A program made the position numbers and the translations under genes. The notes under the pieces are model-generated. The model worked only from the letters and a program-made list of their open reading frames with translations. It did not search any database and was not told where the DNA came from. A stretch of 64,000 nt of DNA from Terriglobia bacterium (GTDB taxonomy: Bacteria; Acidobacteriota; Terriglobia; Terriglobales; Acidobacteriaceae), in contig JAIQEY010000011.1 in the NCBI GenBank assembly GCA_020073565.1, forward strand, positions 62,001 to 126,000, read 5' to 3'. Shown piece after piece: positions 61,725 to 64,000 of this stretch. Every line of letters begins with the position of its first letter. Position 1 is the first letter of the stretch.

Positions 61725-62797
61725 CGTGCCCGCGCCTCTTTTGTGCCGATTTCTTCCAAAACTTCCCGGAACGCGACCAGCAGCCGCCCGGTGTGTTCAC
61801 TAGTCCCGATGGTGATGCGAACGCAGCCGTCGCAGCCATAGTCGCGCGAGCGGTCGCGAACCAGGATGCCCCGCGCCCGCATGCCCTGCACGAACGCAGA
61901 CCTCAGCGGGCCAAAGCGTGCCAATACAAAATTTGCCTCGCTCGGCCAGAAGGGAATTCCGCAACTGCGGAACTCTTCCTGGAGCTGTGCGCGCCCCTCG
62001 CGAACTTGTTCCACATATTGCTGGATATATTTCTCATCGGCCAATGCGGTCGGCAAGCACGCAAGTGCCACGCCATTCACGTTGTATGGCGAACTGACCC
62101 GACGCACCATCGTCATTTGCCCGGCGTCTCCCGCCAGTGCACCAACGCGAAACCCTGCCATCCCGTAAGCCTTCGAAAATGTCCGCGCAGCAAACAGGTT
62201 TGGCAAACTGCGGAACTGTGGGAGAACGGTTTGCCCGTAAAACTCAAGGTAAGCTTCGTCAACTAGAATCGCCGCCTGAGGTGCGCGGCGGGCGATCTCC
62301 AGCAGATCGGCCGGCTCTGCGACAGCGCCCGTCGGATTATTGGGATTGGCGACCGCGATCAGGCGAGTGCGCGGCGTCAGTCGCGCAAGCAGGCTGGAAG
62401 TTGGGAAGCAGAAGTTTTCTCCCGCTGGAACAGCGATAACCCGCGCCCCCGTCGCCGCGGCGGAAATCTCATACATCGCAAACGTCGGCACCACGATCAG
62501 GACTTCATCTTCCGGCTCAAGGAAAGTTTCACAAAGCAGATGGATCGCCTCGTCCACGCCGTTAGTCAACAGCAGTTCGCGCGGCTCGACGCCGAGATGG
62601 TCGGCCACAATAGCCTCGACTGGTTCACGCTCCGGATAGCGCGCCAGTTCTTCCGCAGTCAACTCGCGCAACCGTGCCAACACCCGGGGTGAGCAGCCCA
62701 CCGTATTTTCGTTGAAGTCGAGGCGCAGCCCGTCGCGTCCACCGAGTGGCGGATGATAAGTAGGCAGAGTGCGTACGGCCGAGCGAGCTTCAAGCAT
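61721..62797 (-). CDS. hisC: Histidinol-phosphate aminotransferase
   Basis: A 358-residue fold-type I PLP enzyme that transfers an amino group from glutamate to imidazole-acetol phosphate. Visible are the N-terminal [44 protein letters not shown] and the PLP lysine in [14 protein letters not shown], followed by the conserved Arg near the C-terminus. Length is typical (350-370). The start overlaps the hisD stop by 8 bases. Confidence 0.93.
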   Translation of the reverse strand: MLEARSAVRTLPTYHPPLGGRDGLRLDFNENTVGCSPRVLARLRELTAEELARYPEREPVEAIVADHLGVEPRELLLTNGVDEAIHLLCETFLEPEDEVLIVVPTFAMYEISAAATGARVIAVPAGENFCFPTSSLLARLTPRTRLIAVANPNNPTGAVAEPADLLEIARRAPQAAILVDEAYLEFYGQTVLPQFRSLPNLFAARTFSKAYGMAGFRVGALAGDAGQMTMVRRVSSPYNVNGVALACLPTALADEKYIQQYVEQVREGRAQLQEEFRSCGIPFWPSEANFVLARFGPLRSAFVQGMRARGILVRDRSRDYGCDGCVRITIGTSEHTGRLLVAFREVLEEIGTKEARAR

Positions 62798-64000
62798 GGC
62801 CGCACCTCATTCGAATCGACTCGGCGTGTGCCCTCAATCCTTCCGTGTCGGCCAACGACTGAACTACTCCGCCAATCCGTTTCAAGCCGGGCCGCGTCAA
62901 CTTCTGAATGCTGATGAGCTTCACAAAATCCAGCACACTGAGCCCGCCGCGGAAGCGGGCAACGCCGCCGGTGGGCAGCACGTGGTTTGGGCCTGAGGCA
63001 TAATCGCCCGCCGCTTGCGGCGAATAGTCGCCTACAAAAACGGAACCGGCATTGCGAATCAGCGCGACGTCGGTGGTTTCGACCGTGATGTGCTCCGCAG
63101 CTATGTCGTTCGCCCAATCGAAACTCTCACGACGCGAGGAAGAAACGAGTATGACGCCGTTACGACGCAACGACTGCTGAGCCACTGCATTCCGACGGCT
63201 CAACTTCTCCGCAACGCGTCCGACTTGGCGGGCTAGATCGTCGCGCGTACTAATGAATACCGCGAGCGCTTCCGGATCATGCTCTGCCTGTGCAACCAGA
63301 TCGGCGGCAATGAACTCGGGCGTGCCTGTGTCGCTCACGATGACAACCTCGGTAGGACCAGCGAGCAAATCAATCGCGCAATCGAAAGCGACCAGCTTCT
63401 TGGCAGCGGTGACGAAGAGATTGCCGGGGCCGACAATTTTGTGTACGCGCGGAACGCTCTCAGTCCCGTATGCAAGGGCAGCGATCGCCTGTGCCCCGCC
63501 GATGCGATAGACTTCGCGCACACCGAGCATGGCAGCGGCCGCCAGCACCTCCGCCCGCGGCTGAGGCGAAACCACTGAGATCCGTCCCACGCCCGCAACC
63601 TGTGCCGGGATCACGGTCATCAGCAAAGTCGAAACCAGCGGATAGCGCCCGCCTGGAACGTAGCAGCCCACGGAATCCAAAGGCCGCACCAGTTGGCCGA
63701 CGGTGATCCCGTTCCGCGTGCGCTTCCATTCAGCAGGTTTTTGTCCCTCGCAGAAACGTCGGATATTAGCGCCCGCCGCTCGCAGAGAAGTTTTCAACTC
63801 TGGGCTTGCAGATTTCCACGCCTCCTGCAACTCCTCTTCACTCACCCGCAGAGACGAATCGGCGCGGAGCCCATCCCATTGCTCGGCATACTTGCGCAGA
63901 GCCCGATCGCCGCGTCGTCGCACATCGGCGATGATCCGCCGCACCACCGGCTCGACCGTGGCGAACTGCGAGCCACGTCCGGCAAGCTGGCGCACGCGCG
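62790..64000 (-). CDS. hisD: Histidinol dehydrogenase (5' truncated by window end)
   Basis: About 402 residues are visible; the frame stays open to the window edge, and alignment by eye with known HisD suggests that roughly 25 N-terminal residues lie beyond it. The enzyme oxidises histidinol to histidine in two NAD-dependent steps with zinc. Family segments are VGCYVPGGRYPLVSTLLM, GGAQAIAALAYGTESVP, KIVGPGNLFVTAAK, AEHDPEALAVF and GPNHVLPTGGVARF, which contain the zinc-site and catalytic Glu/His residues. It is the first visible gene of the his operon; hisG probably lies just beyond the window. Confidence 0.92.
   Translation of the reverse strand, partial: RVRQLAGRGSQFATVEPVVRRIIADVRRRGDRALRKYAEQWDGLRADSSLRVSEEELQEAWKSASPELKTSLRAAGANIRRFCEGQKPAEWKRTRNGITVGQLVRPLDSVGCYVPGGRYPLVSTLLMTVIPAQVAGVGRISVVSPQPRAEVLAAAAMLGVREVYRIGGAQAIAALAYGTESVPRVHKIVGPGNLFVTAAKKLVAFDCAIDLLAGPTEVVIVSDTGTPEFIAADLVAQAEHDPEALAVFISTRDDLARQVGRVAEKLSRRNAVAQQSLRRNGVILVSSSRRESFDWANDIAAEHITVETTDVALIRNAGSVFVGDYSPQAAGDYASGPNHVLPTGGVARFRGGLSVLDFVKLISIQKLTRPGLKRIGGVVQSLADTEGLRAHAESIRMRCGHA

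Overview
The window is a stretch of bacterial chromosome, GC-rich by eye, with no rRNA, tRNA, CRISPR, phage or transposase signal. The gene set points to an Acidobacteriota member, probably of the Terriglobia/Koribacter type. The main reasons are two very long TonB-dependent-receptor-like proteins with an N-terminal carboxypeptidase-regulatory domain (Oar-like), two CRTAC1-type FG-GAP/ASPIC-UnbV proteins with TPR partners, a PF10091/GH144-like pair, a DUF1080 protein beside an exported Gfo/Idh enzyme, and many secreted glycoside hydrolases. This placement is inferred from gene content only.

Layout. (1) 1-2552, forward: the end of an SMP-30/gluconolactonase, a ROK sugar kinase and a HAD phosphatase. 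(2) 18062 down to 2574, reverse: twelve tightly packed genes that look like one sugar-acid and hemicellulose operon. In transcription order they are an enolase-superfamily acid-sugar dehydratase, CRTAC1 protein, TPR protein, KDPG aldolase, RraA-like protein, SDR, UxuA mannonate dehydratase, GH3, sugar-porter MFS, GH5, GlcG/HbpS-like protein and GH2 beta-mannosidase. (3) 18320-23189: a LacI-family regulator divergent from TonB-type receptor 1. (4) 23418-25813: a secreted DUF1080 protein and a Tat-exported Gfo/Idh/MocA oxidoreductase, a likely 3-keto-glycoside pair. (5) 29758 down to 25904: glpK-glpF-glpD. (6) 30213-39599: patatin, prolyl oligopeptidase, a 1593-residue pyruvate:ferredoxin oxidoreductase and a SIS-domain sugar-phosphate protein. 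(7) 39737-46037, reverse: GH3, GH39 and a GH144-like protein. (8) 46212-54162: LacI regulator 2, TonB-type receptor 2, TPR protein 2 and CRTAC1 protein 2. (9) A Tat-signal GH144-like paralogue, adhE and a STAS protein. (10) 64000 down to 59055: hisD(partial)-hisC-hisB-hisH-hisF-hisA with overlapping stops and starts.

How it fits together. Secreted hydrolases (GH2, GH3, GH5, GH39, GH144-like) would release mannose, xylose, glucose and uronic-acid units. The receptors and the MFS porter would import them. The ROK kinase, UxuA, SDR and Eda would feed hexoses and hexuronates towards pyruvate, and PFOR and AdhE give an anaerobic outlet. The most interesting pattern is that a LacI regulator, a long TonB-type receptor, a TPR protein and a CRTAC1 protein occur together twice. 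Both copies carry related candidate operators (pattern GTAAYCGTTTAC) around the receptor promoters. This looks like an acidobacterial counterpart of the SusC/SusD-centred polysaccharide utilisation locus.
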